Of a stretch of DNA of 64,000 bases, positions 63,421 through 64,000 are shown piece by piece. The DNA comes from Aphis gossypii (Eukaryota; Arthropoda; Insecta; Hemiptera; Aphididae), in contig NC_065533.1 in NCBI RefSeq assembly GCF_020184175.1, positions 44,244,351 through 44,308,350 of the forward strand, in the 5' to 3' direction. A model generated the notes under the pieces. The model ran no database searches. It saw nothing but the letters and a program-made list of their open reading frames with translations, and had not been told where the DNA came from. How positions within the stretch are numbered: position 1 is the first letter of the stretch; the number at the start of each line of letters is the position of its first letter. Made by a program: the position numbers and the translations under genes.

Positions 63421-64000
63421 GTACATTATTATAATAAAGTACGTTATTTTCTTAAAAATAAAATATATGGAACGTATATATACGTGTATATTATAATGAC
63501 GTGCAAAGTGTATGGTACACTATATTATACACTGTTATTATAGTACTATTACGATATATTTAGTGTGGCGCGATAGCAAACTTGTACGTCTTTCACCAAG
63601 CTACATAATAATATTATATACAAATAGGTGATATAGTGTGATTATTGACGGTTATTGTTGTTTTTATTGTACATTTCGTTCTAACACAACCAACTATCTG
63701 AGTATTATAATTTTTTTTCCAATTCATAAACTTTATTCACTGTCAAATAGTACTCGATGCATTTTAATGCGTGAATAAATTGCAATTCGCTGTGTATTTT
63801 TTATTGCTCTATCACAATATCATCATTATCTATATCATATAATATTATCTAGGTACTATTTTTTTTTATATATATATATGCAATTGCTTTTGAAGAGTTT
63901 TGAATTTCACAATGTTAATGTAAATTATGTGTATCACTAGTGTATTATGTATACATATATATATTTTTTTAAAACTGTAACGTAATATACCTAATACCTA
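63421..64000. other. A/T-rich right end
   Basis: No gene recognised. An (TA)n run lies around 63868-63879. Confidence 0.5.

Overview
The window is AT-rich animal nuclear DNA: long A/T runs, dinucleotide microsatellites, GT-AG introns, decayed non-LTR retrotransposons and short inverted-repeat elements. It looks like an aphid. The best support is a nine-exon minus-strand gene whose product has the cysteine pattern of a Plus-C odorant-binding protein, of the type aphid catalogues call OBP5/OBP6. No bacterial genes, tRNA, rRNA or CRISPR array was seen.

Layout. 1-17.1 kb has no firm gene. It holds two GC/CpG-richer islands (about 1-800 and 5390-6070), a 201-bp hAT-like terminal-inverted-repeat element (2832-3032), a possible first coding exon ending in a consensus donor (7442-7516, minus), and an eroded RTE-like LINE remnant with endonuclease and linker but no reverse transcriptase (13800-15522). 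17.2-27.6 kb is the odorant-binding protein gene, read right to left, with a CpG-rich promoter side (27.6-28.4 kb) ending in a TG microsatellite. 28.4-58 kb is mostly A/T-rich DNA with no firm gene, scattered microsatellites, a LINE 3'-terminal coding fragment (29196-29308, minus) and further CpG-richer islands.

58.4-59.5 kb (minus) holds four very short, phase-compatible open segments bounded by splice-like sites, which could be the 3' end of an unrecognised microexon gene. 59.9-60.5 kb is a compact palindromic element with 27-bp perfect inverted ends. 60.93-61.4 kb resembles a dispersed aphid repeat. The right end (62.5-63.4 kb) is CpG-richer and contains a canonical G-quadruplex motif.

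Only the odorant-binding protein gene is a firm coding call. Its product should be secreted into sensillum lymph or another extracellular fluid and carry small hydrophobic ligands. The microexon chain and the single candidate exon are inference from splice signals and open frames, and need transcript data.
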